From the NCBI RefSeq assembly GCF_026745355.1, contig NC_079208.1, forward strand, positions 60,560,892-60,624,891: a DNA stretch of 64,000 nucleotides. Direction: 5' to 3'. Positions within the stretch are counted from its first letter, which is position 1. Every line of letters begins with the position of its first letter. This DNA comes from Beta vulgaris subsp. vulgaris (lineage: Eukaryota > Streptophyta > Magnoliopsida > Caryophyllales > Amaranthaceae). The notes beneath the pieces are model-generated. The model was not told the origin of the DNA, searched no databases, and was given only the letters and a program-made list of their open reading frames with translations. This document shows positions 26,108-38,470 of this stretch, piece after piece. A program made the position numbers and the translations under genes.

Positions 26108-26402
26108 CTACCTTTGTTCTTTTTTCTATTACAACAATGTCTTTGAACATAATTTTTAAGGATTTGGAACAAATGAGTAGTTTAGCATAAAAGTAACTCT
26201 TTAATTAGCTAGAGTAGGAGAGAAATCATCCTTAGAAAATAAAAGCAATTTTATAAGGCAAAGTGAGTAATCAATGCTCGTTTCGATAAGATAAAGTAAG
26301 GGTAATATTGTCAATTAAAGTTGTTTTTCATACCAAAATTGGAATTGTTGCAATAGATGTGAAAAAATAGTAATTATTGTAATATAAAAAGAACGGAGGA
26401 AG
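26108..26402. mobile_element. Stowaway-like MITE next to the satellite
   Basis: Left end CTACCTTTGTTCTTTTTTCT and right end (reverse complement) CTTCCTCCGTTCTTTTTATA are inverted repeats, continuing into ATTACAACAAT versus TTACAATAATT. TA precedes the left end; the right target copy is unclear. About 295 bp, non-coding. Confidence 0.6.
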
Positions 26403-26692
26403 TTTATTGTAACCTCCTCTCATGTACAAATCTATAATATTTAAACGACTTTTGTGTATTATCGGAGCTTTAGTGCTTTACCATTTAATACTACCATACA
26501 TCATCTATTCTAAAATAAGTAAGATGTTGATGGAGACTGTGGAATTAAAGGAAGCAAAAGGATAGAAACAAAAAAATTGTGACCTATGTGCAAAAAGAGT
26601 CAATCTTATAAGAGACCATCTAATTTTAATTTAAAATTAGGTTTTTTTTTTGTAAGATGAAGGGGATTCATTTGAGGGGGGGTATGGAAAAT

Positions 26693-26892
26693 TATGTCGA
26701 TTAACAAAAGTAAAATTAGCTTGCAACAAAACTTGAACTCATGACCTATTGTTATTATAACATGACACAATTACTTTCTCAACCAACTTTTAATCATGCT
26801 TTAAGTGTCCATATTATTATATTTGTATTTTTTAAATGTTGAGTTCAAAAACACAATATCAACCTGGGGCAATGTCCGAACCCAAATACTAG
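26693..26892 (+). mobile_element. 5'-truncated Helitron copy, same family as 47434-47774
   Basis: Ends in CTAG at 26889-26892 followed by host T, preceded by a weak hairpin (CCTGGGGCAATGTCCG). About 200 bp aligns in opposite orientation with 47434-47774 (shared phrases ATTAACAAAAGTAAAA, TAGCTTGCAACAAAA, ATGACACAATTAC, AAGTGTCCATATTATTATAT). Relative to that copy it lacks about 90 bp near the 3' end and the whole 5' end. Confidence 0.65.
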
Positions 26893-29800
26893 TTATTACC
26901 TATTAATGGCCCAACCAGGGTGGACTCAAAAGGCATATAGTGGCGATAGTACTCAAGGTATGGGGATTTCAGACTAAGTATGGAGATGTTATGTCGTATT
27001 TCATACCAATAAGGTTGTACATATTAATAAAATCCAGCCATATTGGATCTGTCTGATATCTATATATGGTTGATTCATTGTACTTTTGGGAATTTTTAAC
27101 TCGACTTCACTAACAAGTCAACTTATGTAACAAGTTTCCTAGAAGTTATAACTCATTTTGTTTATAAAAGTTTCAAAAATAGAAAATTAATCTACATAGA
27201 ACCATTATATTATAAAAAAAAATTAAAAAAAATGGCAGTGGCTCACAAACTTTGCCATATATCCTTAGCTCATGATGTATGCTCAACTGAACAAGTAACT
27301 TCTTGGTGCATGATTGTATTCGCAATAATGGATACTTGCATTTACTAAACAGGACCACATCTACAGTCTCAAAATGTTCAATTGACATAGAAATGTGAGA
27401 GGGGTGATGATAATCATAGATATAGTAATTCATTATTCGAGAAACTTTGTCTATCTAATAGATAATCAATTTACCATTAAATATTTGGTGGATTGAAGCA
27501 GATAATTTCCCAATTTTTTAAAAATATTATTGGCTTATAAACACCACAAATCTAGTGTTTTGGTGGTCTTATTTGACCTTAAAGTCAAAGTTTTTTGTGG
27601 TTAAGTTGATAAATAATTAAGTATATTCGGGCTCATCACCAAGATATTGTCTCTTTCACGTATAATACATTTTTCGTATTTTTTAATAAGTTAAGCTGTA
27701 CTTTTGAGATAACTTTTTAAAAAAATTTCTAATTTCCCCTCTCATACGAAAAATAAAAATAATAAAAGACTCAAAACAAACATTGACTATTTACAAAATT
27801 AGGTTATACTTTATCTGTTTCTTTTTAAGTGACTAAGAGAAAAAGTGAGGGAAAATCAAGGAGGGTAAAGAGAGAAAGTTGAGATCATTCCATTAATCAA
27901 TCAGATATGAATATTGAATGAATTAAGTAGGTGAAACAACTAAATAATGGAAGTTGGAACCACTTTTTTGCCATTTAGAGAAATAGTCACTTATTGTGAT
28001 ATTTTCAAATAACGAAAGTGATTAGTTAGAAAAAAATTGTGAAATTTTATTGTGAACATTTAAGACAGTTGTTGGAAGAAAACTAAAGTTAGAAAAAAAA
28101 TTAACGATAAGGAGATCATATAATTATGAATTATTTAGGTAAATAAAGAAAATTGGACGTCATTTCTCCTCTCTTAATAGGTTTTTTGGTTAGGGTGCTT
28201 GTCGAGTCTCTAACTAATACCGTTATTACATGTGGATAACATTTGCAATGTTAGCTTTGTCCCTGCTTTATTCCACAAGAGCTCTTTAATAAGTTCTACA
28301 TTGTATTTGTCTTTTGCAAGTCACAAAAATAAAAAATAAAATAGCATATTGCCAATTTCGTAATTCTGGTAAGATTAGACTAGCACAAACGAGTATTCGC
28401 AGGTAGAATTTTGGAGAAAATGTCGGTCTCTCTCCATGTGCTTCATTTATGGGATGAAAGACTCTACAGCCTTAAGGTTTAATTAGCCCAACTGTAGGCA
28501 CACGAAAGTCCCTGCCCATACTAATATACGATGATATTTTTTTTTGGTGTACTACCACCTGAATTAGAGTACGTTTAGTTGGACGTAAAACATTTTCAAT
28601 ATAAGCACATTGAAAAAGACGATATTACTCTCCTATCACCCTCAGTCCCTCCTCCTTCACAACCGTGCCACCCCTTACCATCACCCAGACACCAAACCAC
28701 TACAAGACCAACATACTATTGAAGATATACATCACGCACCCTCAAACTATAGAATTACCAAAAAAACATCTAAGATAGTTTGGGAGATTTTAAGTAGTTT
28801 GGTGACGATCTTTAACAAACCCCTCAGACATACATAGACAAAATAGTAACATACTATATAGGTATAAAAGATGATGTAATAATAACTATTTCGAAGCAGG
28901 TGGTATATTATGTATGGTTGTTGGGGCTTTCACATATCTAAATATATCATCTCAAAAAATGAGATATAAGAACATTATCATTTATCAATAGGCTTACAAT
29001 AATGGAATATTTAACTTAAACTTATAGTTTACTGATAAGTACTTATTAAGTAGTATAATTGTAGCATAATGAAGAAAGTTAACAAGTGAGGCCTAGTTTT
29101 ATAGATTAGATTCATGCCCACGCAAATAATTATTATTGACCAATGGAAACGTGAGAGACAGAGAGGAGAGAACTTGTTATGTTTATGGTTTGACAATTTA
29201 ACTCTATTCACATTTAGCACCTATCTAATAGCATAATACACAAACAAACAAACCTCAACTATTATCTATCTCAAATTAATAGGGCATGCAGATGTGCGGC
29301 AGTGGTAGACCCAGTCTTTTAGTTTCGGATGTCATTGACAAGTTTTAAATTTAGTAATTTAGTGTTGTGGAATAAAAAAATTAACACATTTAAAGAAAAA
29401 TTTGATAGCTCAATGAAAAATAGATAAATTTAGTAGCTTACTACTCCTATGTAAAACCAAATTAATAGTAGTATTATGTAAAATAATATTGAATTTTTAT
29501 CTATATATATCTTCTAATTTCTAAAGCTAATGTTAATTAATTTCCTGAAATATAAATCACTAAATACGATCAAAGTGTTAGATGTGAGTAATACTCCTTC
29601 AGTTTTTTTTTTCATTCTCACTTTCATGTGCGCGTCTCCCAATGCACATTTTTAAACTTAAATATCTTTTGTTATATGTTAGTAAAAATTATAACGACTG
29701 AATATTAATAAAGTACTAATTAAGACGAATCAAATAAGATTTGGTCACATGATAATAATTTTTCTTATAAATTGAAAAAAATTGAGAAGTTTTTCTCTAA

Positions 29801-30310
29801 ATATAACTAGTATCAAGATTTCAAATAAAAAAAATATAAAAGGAGGAGGTAAGTTTATGATTTTTTTATGAAATAGACTGTTCACGGTAGAACTAAATAT
29901 CCTTTGTAATATAGTATTACATGGAAGGTTTCCTTGACCTAACAACAGTTGCATGCACGCGTTACCCAGATCATTGGGTAAACTATGCAGGCGAGTTTTA
30001 CGCTAATTATTCCGGTGTATCCAAGGTTTTATTTTCTTTTGTGCTGAGACACAAAGGTCTATATCCCTTCATATTTTTTTATTCATATGAGTTACGAATA
30101 TAGTATAAAGTATAAAGGAGAGGAGAATTCGAACCTGTGAGGATGTGACCTACCGTTCACATCACCTCAATTTTAACCACTAAGTTAAGACATCATCGGT
30201 TACCTATTCTATTCTCTTTTGATTACAACAGTTTGAGTTCTATTTGTGCTAATATATATTTTTTTGATTATTTCTGATGTAAGAATTGTAGAATTCTCAA
30301 GCGTAATCAT
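26893..30310. other. AT-rich spacer before the reductase gene
   Basis: No supported gene. Weak inverted-repeat candidates are visible: about 27810-28016 has TTTTTAAGTGACTA at one side and its complement near TAGTCACTTATT. A tRNA-like minus-strand segment lies at 30080-30215 (listed separately). The rest is homopolymer-rich AT sequence with short stray frames. Confidence 0.45.
30080..30215 (-). mobile_element. Possible tRNA-derived SINE remnant (minus strand)
   Basis: Read on the minus strand, an A-box-like CTTAACTTAGTGGTTAAA (30189-30172) is followed by a B-box-like GGTTCGAATTC (30135-30125), about 40 bases apart, as in tRNA-derived SINEs. A TTTTTTTATT run at about 30075-30083 would be its A-rich tail. 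No target duplication found. Confidence 0.35.
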
Positions 30311-30311
30311 A

Positions 30312-30490
30312 GGAGTTAGCTCAAGTGTGTAGAGCGCCCCCCTTTGCCCTTGAGGTCAGGGGTTCGATCCTTACTCTTAGCATTATGCTGCTATGCATGC
30401 CCTTACCAGCCGATGTGTTGGTGTTTCCTACAGGCTAGTAGCCTTATAAGGGTTAACTCTTGGGCTGACGTAATTTCCTAATCAAAAAAA
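30312..30490 (+). mobile_element. tRNA-derived SINE
   Basis: A box TAGCTCAAGTGTG (30317-30329) and B box GGTTCGATCC (30361-30370) at tRNA-like spacing give an internal RNA polymerase III promoter. About 110 bases of tRNA-unrelated body follow, ending in an A-run at 30484-30490. The tRNA-like part cannot fold into an intact tRNA. I did not find clear target duplications. Confidence 0.6.
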
Positions 30491-30790
30491 TAAAAATATG
30501 ATGAATACGAATTTAATAAAATCTTACGAAACTACATATATATATCATTTCCTTTTTTTTTATCAATCACCAAATATGATAAAAAAGTACTTGAATAATG
30601 CAAAGTTTTTATTGTTGCAATTATAAGAAAATAGAGGAAGTATTATGAAATCATAATAACCTATCAAAATATCAATCTATCACATTCCCTCCAACAAATT
30701 ATCCACTAATGCTAATTGCGTGTATTTTACCTTCCTTTTGTAAAACTAGTATCTTTCTGCTTCTTTTGTCTGATTCGCTTTAGTATATAA

Positions 30791-30800
30791 CTATATAAAT
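30791..30800 (+). promoter_or_regulatory. TATA box of the fatty acyl-CoA reductase gene
   Basis: CTATATAAAT about 130 bases before the ATG at 30928, followed by a CT-rich leader (about 30838-30925, many TCTC). Position and composition fit a plant TATA promoter with a start site near 30825. Inference from sequence alone. Confidence 0.5.
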
Positions 30801-30927
30801 ACACATATATATTGCATCGAACACACACTCTTAATACTTCTCTATCTAAGTTTCTTCAAGTGACTCTCTCTCTTACTCAAACACATAATAACTCTCCTTT
30901 CTTTTCTTCTCTTCACAATTCTTAACA

Positions 30928-33900
30928 ATGGAGTTGTGTAGCATTTTAAAGTTTTTGGAGAACAAGTCCATTTTAGTAACTGGTGGAGCTGGATTTTTAG
31001 CAAAGAGTATAACATTTCTTCCTTTCTTTTTTATTTCTATTTTCATTATAGACGTTAATTAATATCATAAAACCTATTGGTAATAAGTCGTAACTAGATG
31101 TGTCAAACGGGTCAATCGGGTTGGTCGTGTAAACTTTTCGGGTTTAATATGTATATTATAATCCTCACTTTGATCAGGTTTTCTAATCAGTGTAGTATTT
31201 ACTATTTAGGTCACGTAATTGTGTCAACTTTTAACGGTAGATAAATGGTCATTATTTTGGGTTTGTAGTATTTGCGGAGAAGGTGCTAAGGTCTCAACCA
31301 AACGTGAAGAAGGTATATCTTTTGCTAAGGGCTGCTGACAACAAGTCAGCTACACTAAGATTGCAAAATGAGGTATAATTTCTTCTAAATTTAGTTTAGT
31401 TTGTTAATTAAATATCAACATAGACATTATTATTGTACTATTTTTATTTTTCTTGCTTATCAATGTCTATTAATTAAAAATAGTGCAAGTTTTTTTTTTC
31501 TATTTTAGATATTATTTTAAAACAGTTCATTAGTAATGAAATTTGTTTTTCTTGAAAACGAGACCAATATAAGTGATCGGTGATCAAAACTCAAAAGTCA
31601 ATTCAAAACCCTATTATTCTTGAACTAAAATTAATTCATTTATTAATTAAAGGTCATATGATATCTACATCAAAATATGTTTTAAGTTGCCTCAATCTAT
31701 ATATCTATCTATAGAGATATATATATATATAGTATTTATAAATATAACAAAGGAGGACCAGCTACATTAGATGATGATTCTTTCTATTTTGGTATAGTAT
31801 TCTAATAATGGAGATAAACAACAGACTTCTCAATTTTTCTCGTCTATTTTAGCATGATGTTGTTATTTTTTCAAGGAAAAAAAACAAACATTATAATATT
31901 CATATTAAATCAAGTTCCACCAAAGCGGTTAAACTTTAGGGAAAAGGACCAACATAGATAGCTTCCGAGTCTATATTAGCCTCCTATCTAGCTACTAGAT
32001 GGACCACAGTATTACCCGATCTCCTTACATGATGCTGTTACTTATATTGTATCCATTACATATATGACTTTTTTTGAAATATCTTTAGTACGACAAAAAT
32101 TGTATATGCGGAGGAGGGTAGTTGGCTTCAATAACTTTCTCACTTAATGATTTAGAATTATTAGTGTACGTACTGTACAAATCATATTAATATTGCTCAC
32201 AATTTATGCAAATTTATATATATAACCAAATAGAAGAAATTCTATTTATTCCAGGCCACATGGTAAAATATATGTGACCCTTTTTATAGGTTAATTGTCT
32301 ATGCCATTAAATGGTGTTTGAATTTTGTCACGTCTCCATTTTCTTCTATTTTTATATATGTAGTCTCCTACCTAATAGTAATTTATATGATGCAAGTGTC
32401 TTTTTTTTTTTTTTTGGGATATGATCATCAAGTTTTCAAACAGAATTCTTTCCACTAATAATACATTATTACTACAATTTTCATCTTTTTCAAATTCAAT
32501 TAGTTATATGAACTGAAGTGTCCCTAACTCCTAGCCACTCATAGTTAATGATGCAACAAAAACCTTCAAAATAAGTGTATGGTTTCTTAGACTAATTTGC
32601 GCACCATTACATTTAAAAATATATTAGGTAATTCAAGTATAAATCATTTATGATTGCTCTGAAAACTTAGAGGTTTAATTCTCTAAATTCAGTAGTATAC
32701 ATATACTATATAGTATATACTGTTCCATGATAATTAATCCCATTTCCTGCAATGAGAGCATACTTCAAGGTCGAACTCATAGATCTGGCAGAAAAAACAT
32801 ACATAAGTCTTTTAATAAGTTTTTTTTATGCTATAGAGCCACTAGGAGGGATGATGAGAATTGATTTCACGTCTCCTGTAATCGGAAGGAAAACTCTAAC
32901 CAACTGAGCTGTCCCTCACTCTCATATTATTTTTTTTAATATGTTCTTATTGCTGTTATCCTTATTTCTAATCCTAAAATAGAATAATTTAACTATTCTC
33001 TTTTTGTTGGTAATCACAAGTATATTGATTCAAAAGCAAACCACAAAACCAATTTCCATCAATATAATAGTCAAATTAAACCTACTATATATAGGTCCCC
33101 CATATAAATGAAGGAATTCAGCACATATTTGGCCAAACAAGGCCATTATAGTACAAATTAATCTTCTTTATGTAATTACGACACCACTACATTAAAAGGC
33201 AAAGGTAACACATCAAAATCGTTGTAATAGGGCAAAAAGTCGTTGCAATAAGCTTAGTGCAACGATTTTGTACCGTCGCATTTGTTGGCGTTGCAATAGG
33301 CCTATTGCAACGACTAGTAGAGTTATACTAATTATACTTTTGTTTTAATATTTGGATTAGGTGATTGCAAAAGACTTGTTCAAAGTTCTAAAACAAAAGA
33401 TGGGTGCAAAATTCAATTCCTTCATATCAGAAAAGGTTACTGTGGTGCCAGGTGACATTACTTGTGAAGACTTGGCAATTAAAGAATTAAATCTTAAGGA
33501 AGAATTATGGACGAACATTGATGTTATCGTTAACCTAGCTGCAACTACCAACTTCGATGAAAGGTACACTTAGCAATTAATACCTATATTATATACTACT
33601 ACAACGTTATTATCATCATATTCATATCGTGTAATGTTTGAAGAGTACGTATGTTATTGTTGGCTGATTGACCCCGAGTATTCCATTTCAGTTGGAAATG
33701 ACCCATGTTTCTACTTCGTTTCTTTTTCTAAGAAAACCCCTCATTTTGAACTAGCTACTTGTACGCTAGTTAAATGATAATTGTCCTTATATAAGGTTCT
33801 ATAAGTTAAAAAAAACATGGGCCGGAAAGTAAGTAAAATAATTATATACCCGTCATTAGGGATGTTTATTAGGGCGTGTAAAGAGACCAACAACATAGGG

Positions 33901-36900
33901 TTCCGTCTTTTTAAGGGTCCAAAAGTCTCAAACTTTAGTCATATTATTCAAATTTGAGCTTTTTTTTTACGACAATATGATAATAATGCTTATTTTATGA
34001 TATATATCAATCACATCTTAACAATTTTTGCATAATAGTTTTATATATAGGTCCCAACTTTATAATTAGATCATGGCCCCAAAATTTTTAAGACGGTCTT
34101 GCCTGTCATATCCATTGGATTCTGATTAGGTGATCTATTCATAATAACTACTCAAAGGGAAAACATTCTCTGTCCAATGTGTATATTCGCTAGAAATAGA
34201 TATTAATATTTAGTTTAATGAAATTTAAATCACCAATTAATTTATTGTATTGAAAAATCATTTATCTATAATGAGTAAATTAACCGCCTGTAAGTATAAC
34301 ATTGTTTTTCCTAGCTAGCCAGTTTTTCATCTGTTTATTACTGATAAGAAAGAACTGAGAAAAATAATGTTGCTTATATTTTTTTATTTTTTTTTCCTTC
34401 AAAATTTAATGTAGGTATGACGTCTCGTTATATCTCAACACTTTTGGAGCTAAGTATGTATTGGACTTTGCTAAGAAATGCACCAAGTTGAAGGTGCTCG
34501 TCCAAGTATCAACTGGTTAGTACATAGTAATAAACAGTATCTTTATTTATGCCATATTATTTTGTAGGGTTTGTAGTAATCCATTTCATGCTCATGATTG
34601 ATTCCTGTGGAGGAGACACTTGCGTTCTTTTTTTTTTGTCATATATTGAGAGCCACTAAGCGAAATAATTTAAATGACATTCGATATTTGAATTGAAATA
34701 TCGTGTTCAAAACTTTACTAACTGAGCTAAATGGCATTCATGTAGTAGTTACTTACACCTTTTTTCTCTCATATCACAATATATCGCGATTGTTCTTCTT
34801 TATATTACATCGATATGACATTATTCACGTGTAAAAAATTGCGTAAGACTACGTTACAATAAGATACCTATAATTATGGTCTTTAATCTATAAAATCATG
34901 GTCTTTACCATATATATATTTTTTATGAAGTATATACTTAACCAAGTGATCCTTATTAGACCAATAATAATCATGATTACATATTAATGGTGCAAAAATT
35001 TCAGCTTATGTATCTGGTGAAACGGCTGGACTTGTAAAGGAGAGTCCTTATTTCATGGGTGACTCACTAAATGGGAGACCTGGCTTAAATATTGAAGTGG
35101 AGAAGAGACTTATTCAAGACAAATTAGAGGAGCTCCAAGCTGAGGGAGCCACTCAAGAAACTATTAAGTTCACTATGAGGGACTTGGGCCTTGAAAGGTA
35201 TGCAAATCATTTGACCTAATTAGTAATTAATTACTACTAGTTATACACTTAATTATACTACTACTATTATGGTATCACGCACTTAATATATAACATTTTT
35301 ACCTATGTTATGTTCAACTTATTTTAATTTATTTAAGATCTTATAAGCTAATATAAGATCAGATAAGATAAGATATTTTGTTCAACTTATCTTCACTAAT
35401 ATAAGTTCAGATAAGATAAGATAAATTGAATCAAACGGACCCTTAGCCAATGAACTAATGATATGTTAAAAATAATTTTCGTGTTCTTAATTCTTCACGA
35501 ATTGATGAACCAGGTCAAAACATTGGGGATGGCCAAATGTTTACGTATTTACAAAGGCATTAGGGGAGATGATGCTATTGCATGAAAAAGGAGACATTCC
35601 TCTTGTCATCATTCGTCCTACCATTGTAACTAGCACATTTAAAGAACCTATCCCTGGTTGGGTTGAAGGTATTAGGTATAACTAATTTCTCCCTTATTTT
35701 TACTAGCTTTAAAGTTTCCTAAATTTTGTCACAAAATAACACTTAGTTTTGTTACATAAATTTTGCAGGACTATTGACAGTTTAGCTGTTGCTTATGGTA
35801 AAGGGAGGTTGCCATGCTTCTTGGGTGACCCTGACTCAATTGCTGATGTGGTAAGTTAAAAATTCGAGTATCGAGATTAGAATAATCGGATCAGATTTTT
35901 TTAAAAATAACCTTATATAAAAACATATGATATAATAAAAACATACCTTTGTCGTTCTTAAATAAGTGAAATACTTTTTTACGTACAGCATTACTAAAAT
36001 GTTGGTCCACAACTACAATTATAGATAACTTAACAGCATTACTAAAATCTACGTACGGTCAACATGCATGCATGTGTCCAACAGAAGTTTCTAACGAGAC
36101 TAATTAGAATTATAATTAATTCATATGATAACTTAATGATAGCAAAAATGTGTACACATATTTGAATTTGTGCAGATTCCAGCTGATATGGTGGCAAACG
36201 CAATAATAGTAGCAGCCATGGCTCATGCAAATCAAACAGGGAATCCAAGAATCTACCAAATTGGATCATCAGTGAAAAATCCAACTACATTAACAACTCT
36301 ACATGAGGTTGCATACCAGTATTTTAAGCGTTACCCTTGGATTAACAAGGATGGTAAACCTGTCATTGTTGGCCATGTTAGAGTCTTAGGATCCATGGCT
36401 AGCTTCAAGAGATACCTTACTCTTCATTACCTACTTCCATTGAAGGTACGTTTTCTATGTTTTGTTATACACATTATACTCGTTCTATACAAGCTTATAT
36501 CTATACTTTTTCCGCTTTGAAATGAATGAAAACGTTTTTATCGTTTATGCATGTGAGAGCTTTTTGAAAAAAGTGTTTCATTTGTTTTTAAACTACACAT
36601 TATACTCGTTCTATACAAGCTTATATCTATACTTTCTTCGCTTTGAAATAAATGAACATTTTTATTGTTTATGCATGTGAGAGTTTTTTGAGAAAAGCTT
36701 TTGATTTGTTTCAAAACGAGAAAATCATATATATTTTTGAAATAATATAATTTACGAAATTGGTGTTTACGTTGTGTTTCATTTTTTCCATAGGCCCTAG
36801 AAATAGCAAATGTCGCGTTTTGTCAGTCCTTCAAAGGCACATTCATAGAACAAACAAGGAGGATCAACCATGTGATGCGGTTGATAGAAATTTACAGACC

Positions 36901-37687
36901 TTATTTGTTCTTCAAGGGCATGTAAGTTCACCTATATATTAATTCTATTTATATTTTACCATGCAATTACACTTCTACCATTTCATAATACTTGCAACAA
37001 TTTTCATAAATGAAAATGAAGATAGATGTCCTATATAGTACATTTGTGTGAGAAAATTAGGTATTTACCAACCTATTTTTTCTCTCCTCTTTCTTAAATT
37101 GCACGCAAACCTACTTGATTGCAAGTTAAAGAAACCAATGAATTAAGTATTATACTTCTTCCTTTAATTTGTCAGGAATTTATTGTCACATGAACAATAT
37201 AATTTCAACTAGTAACGCGACTACTAAATCCATGCGGGGTAGTATATAATATTAATAATGATATGTTGCACAATTTTATTTACCAACCTACTTTTTCTCT
37301 CCTCTTTCTTAAATTGTGCGCAAACCTAATTGATTGCAAGTTAAAGAAACCAATGAAGTATCATACTTCTTCCTTTAATTTGTCAGGAATTTATTGTCAC
37401 ATGAACAATACAATTTTAACTAGTAACACGACAACTAAATCCATGCGGGGGTAGTATATAATAACAAGAATGATATGTTGCACAATTTGTTTAAAAAGAA
37501 AATCTAACTAGACCTTGTAAAATGTAATTGTAGATATGATGACAGCAACGCAGAGAAGTTAAGGGTAGCAGCAAGAGAAAGAGGAGTGGAGACAGATATA
37601 TTCTATTTTGATCCGAAGGCTGTTAATTGGGCAGACTACTTCATGAACATTCATCTTCCTGGTTTAGTTAAATATGTTTTCAAGTGA
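30928..37687 (+). CDS. FAR: Fatty acyl-CoA reductase (alcohol-forming), complete, 10 exons
   Basis: Exons: 30928-31006, 31269-31372, 33361-33563, 34415-34515, 35005-35197, 35514-35675, 35769-35850, 36176-36445, 36794-36921, 37534-37687; phases agree, 491 residues, the usual length for plant FARs (CER4/FAR3 about 493). The NAD(P)H-binding motif TGGAGFLAK is at residues 18-26. The active-site YxxxK is YVFTK at 237-241 in the phrase [14 protein letters not shown]. An SDR-like NAD_binding_4 domain fills about residues 15-320 and the FAR_C domain about 390-491, ending [11 protein letters not shown]. The enzyme reduces a fatty acyl-CoA to a primary alcohol with NADPH, usually at the ER, for cuticular wax, suberin or related lipids. 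Chain length cannot be read from sequence. No plastid transit extension is present, unlike the FAR2 (MS2) type. Introns carry local duplications and a transposon-like palindrome cluster. It converges on PRORP. Confidence 0.93.
33185..33325. mobile_element. Possible CACTA-like subterminal fragment in FAR intron 2
   Basis: Begins CACTACATTAAAAGG and carries repeated CGTTGCAA motifs in both orientations. A perfect 24-bp palindrome (half site CGTTGCAATAGG, 33289-33312) follows a near-perfect one (33241-33264). Clusters of CGTTGCAA-type subterminal repeats behind a CACTA end are typical of plant CACTA elements; the other end and the 3-bp target duplication are not visible, so this is inference. 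Confidence 0.35.
36469..36718. repeat. 126-bp tandem duplication in FAR intron 8
   Basis: ACACATTATACTCGTTCTAT starts at 36469 and again at 36595. Both copies run through AAGCTTATATCTATACTTT, TGCATGTGAGAG and TTTTTTGA, with scattered substitutions and small indels. Non-coding. Confidence 0.85.
37060..37490. repeat. About 213-bp tandem duplication in FAR intron 9
   Basis: TTTACCAACCTA at about 37064 recurs near 37279. The copies share CGCAAACCTA, TTGCAAGTTAAAGAAACC, TTTGTCAGGAATTTATTGTC, CTAAATCCATGCGGGG and GATATGTTGCACAATTT. Each contains CTAGT next to a GC-rich stretch that could be a decayed Helitron 3' end, but no good hairpin is present. Confidence 0.85.
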
Positions 37688-38470
37688 AACAATTAGCAGC
37701 AAAAACAACAATGATTAATGAGAAGAAGAAAAATTGATCCAAATGATTAAACCAAAGCTATTTGCAACCAAGATTTATACTTAAGAAAAAAGGCGAAGTT
37801 GTTACCAGTTATGTGGTTTTCTTTTTAGATTTGGGGTCTGGGGCCTAATATATATGTAATTTGCTAGGTGGTTCTATGGACCAGGAGACTTGGAGAAAAT
37901 ATTTAACCTGTCTTTTTGGACCATTATTGATATTATATTAATAAGTTTATTATTAGATCTATTGTATCATTTGCCCTCCAGAAAATCTAGAGCGCAAGTA
38001 TGATTTACTCTCATCATTAACATATATACTACCTCCGTTTCATATTATTTGCAACAATTTGACATAAAGTAAGTAGAAAATGCCTCATCGTTACAAATAA
38101 TATAAAACGGAGGTAGTATGTGATACTTCAAAGACATTCTAGTTTAGACAGTTCATAAAATTCTTCAGCCGGCATGCATACGCACAGTCCACATGACAGC
38201 GCGCCGACATATATATGACTAGAATTAGTACAACTGCTGTAATGTCAAAACTCATGAACATAGCTAAGAATTTCTTCAATATAGAGCCAAATTAGTACAT
38301 AATAAAACAAAGTCAAAAAAAATTGGCTAACATTGGCAACATTTTGATAATAGTACATTTTACATAATCTCAGCAAGTCTTGTATATTGTATATGTTCCA
38401 TAGCCATGGAGAAGCACAAGGAGCCGTGCAATGAAGGTCGAAAAATGAAGATGTCTGCTACCTACACGAA
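37688..38470. other. Short convergent spacer between FAR and PRORP
   Basis: Holds the 3' UTRs of both genes. It contains the MITE at 38029-38116, about 340 bases after the FAR stop, which might supply or disturb polyadenylation signals. Nothing else recognised. Confidence 0.5.
38029..38116. mobile_element. 88-bp Stowaway MITE, nearly perfect inverted repeat
   Basis: Flanked by TA (38027-38028, 38117-38118). Left CTACCTCCGTTTCATATTAT and right reverse complement CTACCTCCGTTTTATATTAT differ by one base over 20, then run into TTGCAACAATTT versus TTGTAACGATG. The CTACCTCCGT terminus is the classic plant Stowaway signature. Confidence 0.88.

Noticed and set aside
30312..30385. Functional tRNA gene
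   Set aside because: A and B boxes are present, but the acceptor and anticodon stems do not pair and the sequence continues into an A-tailed body, so it is a SINE.
37060..37490. Duplicated block as a duplicated reductase exon
   Set aside because: Neither copy contains coding sequence of the reductase; both are purely intronic.
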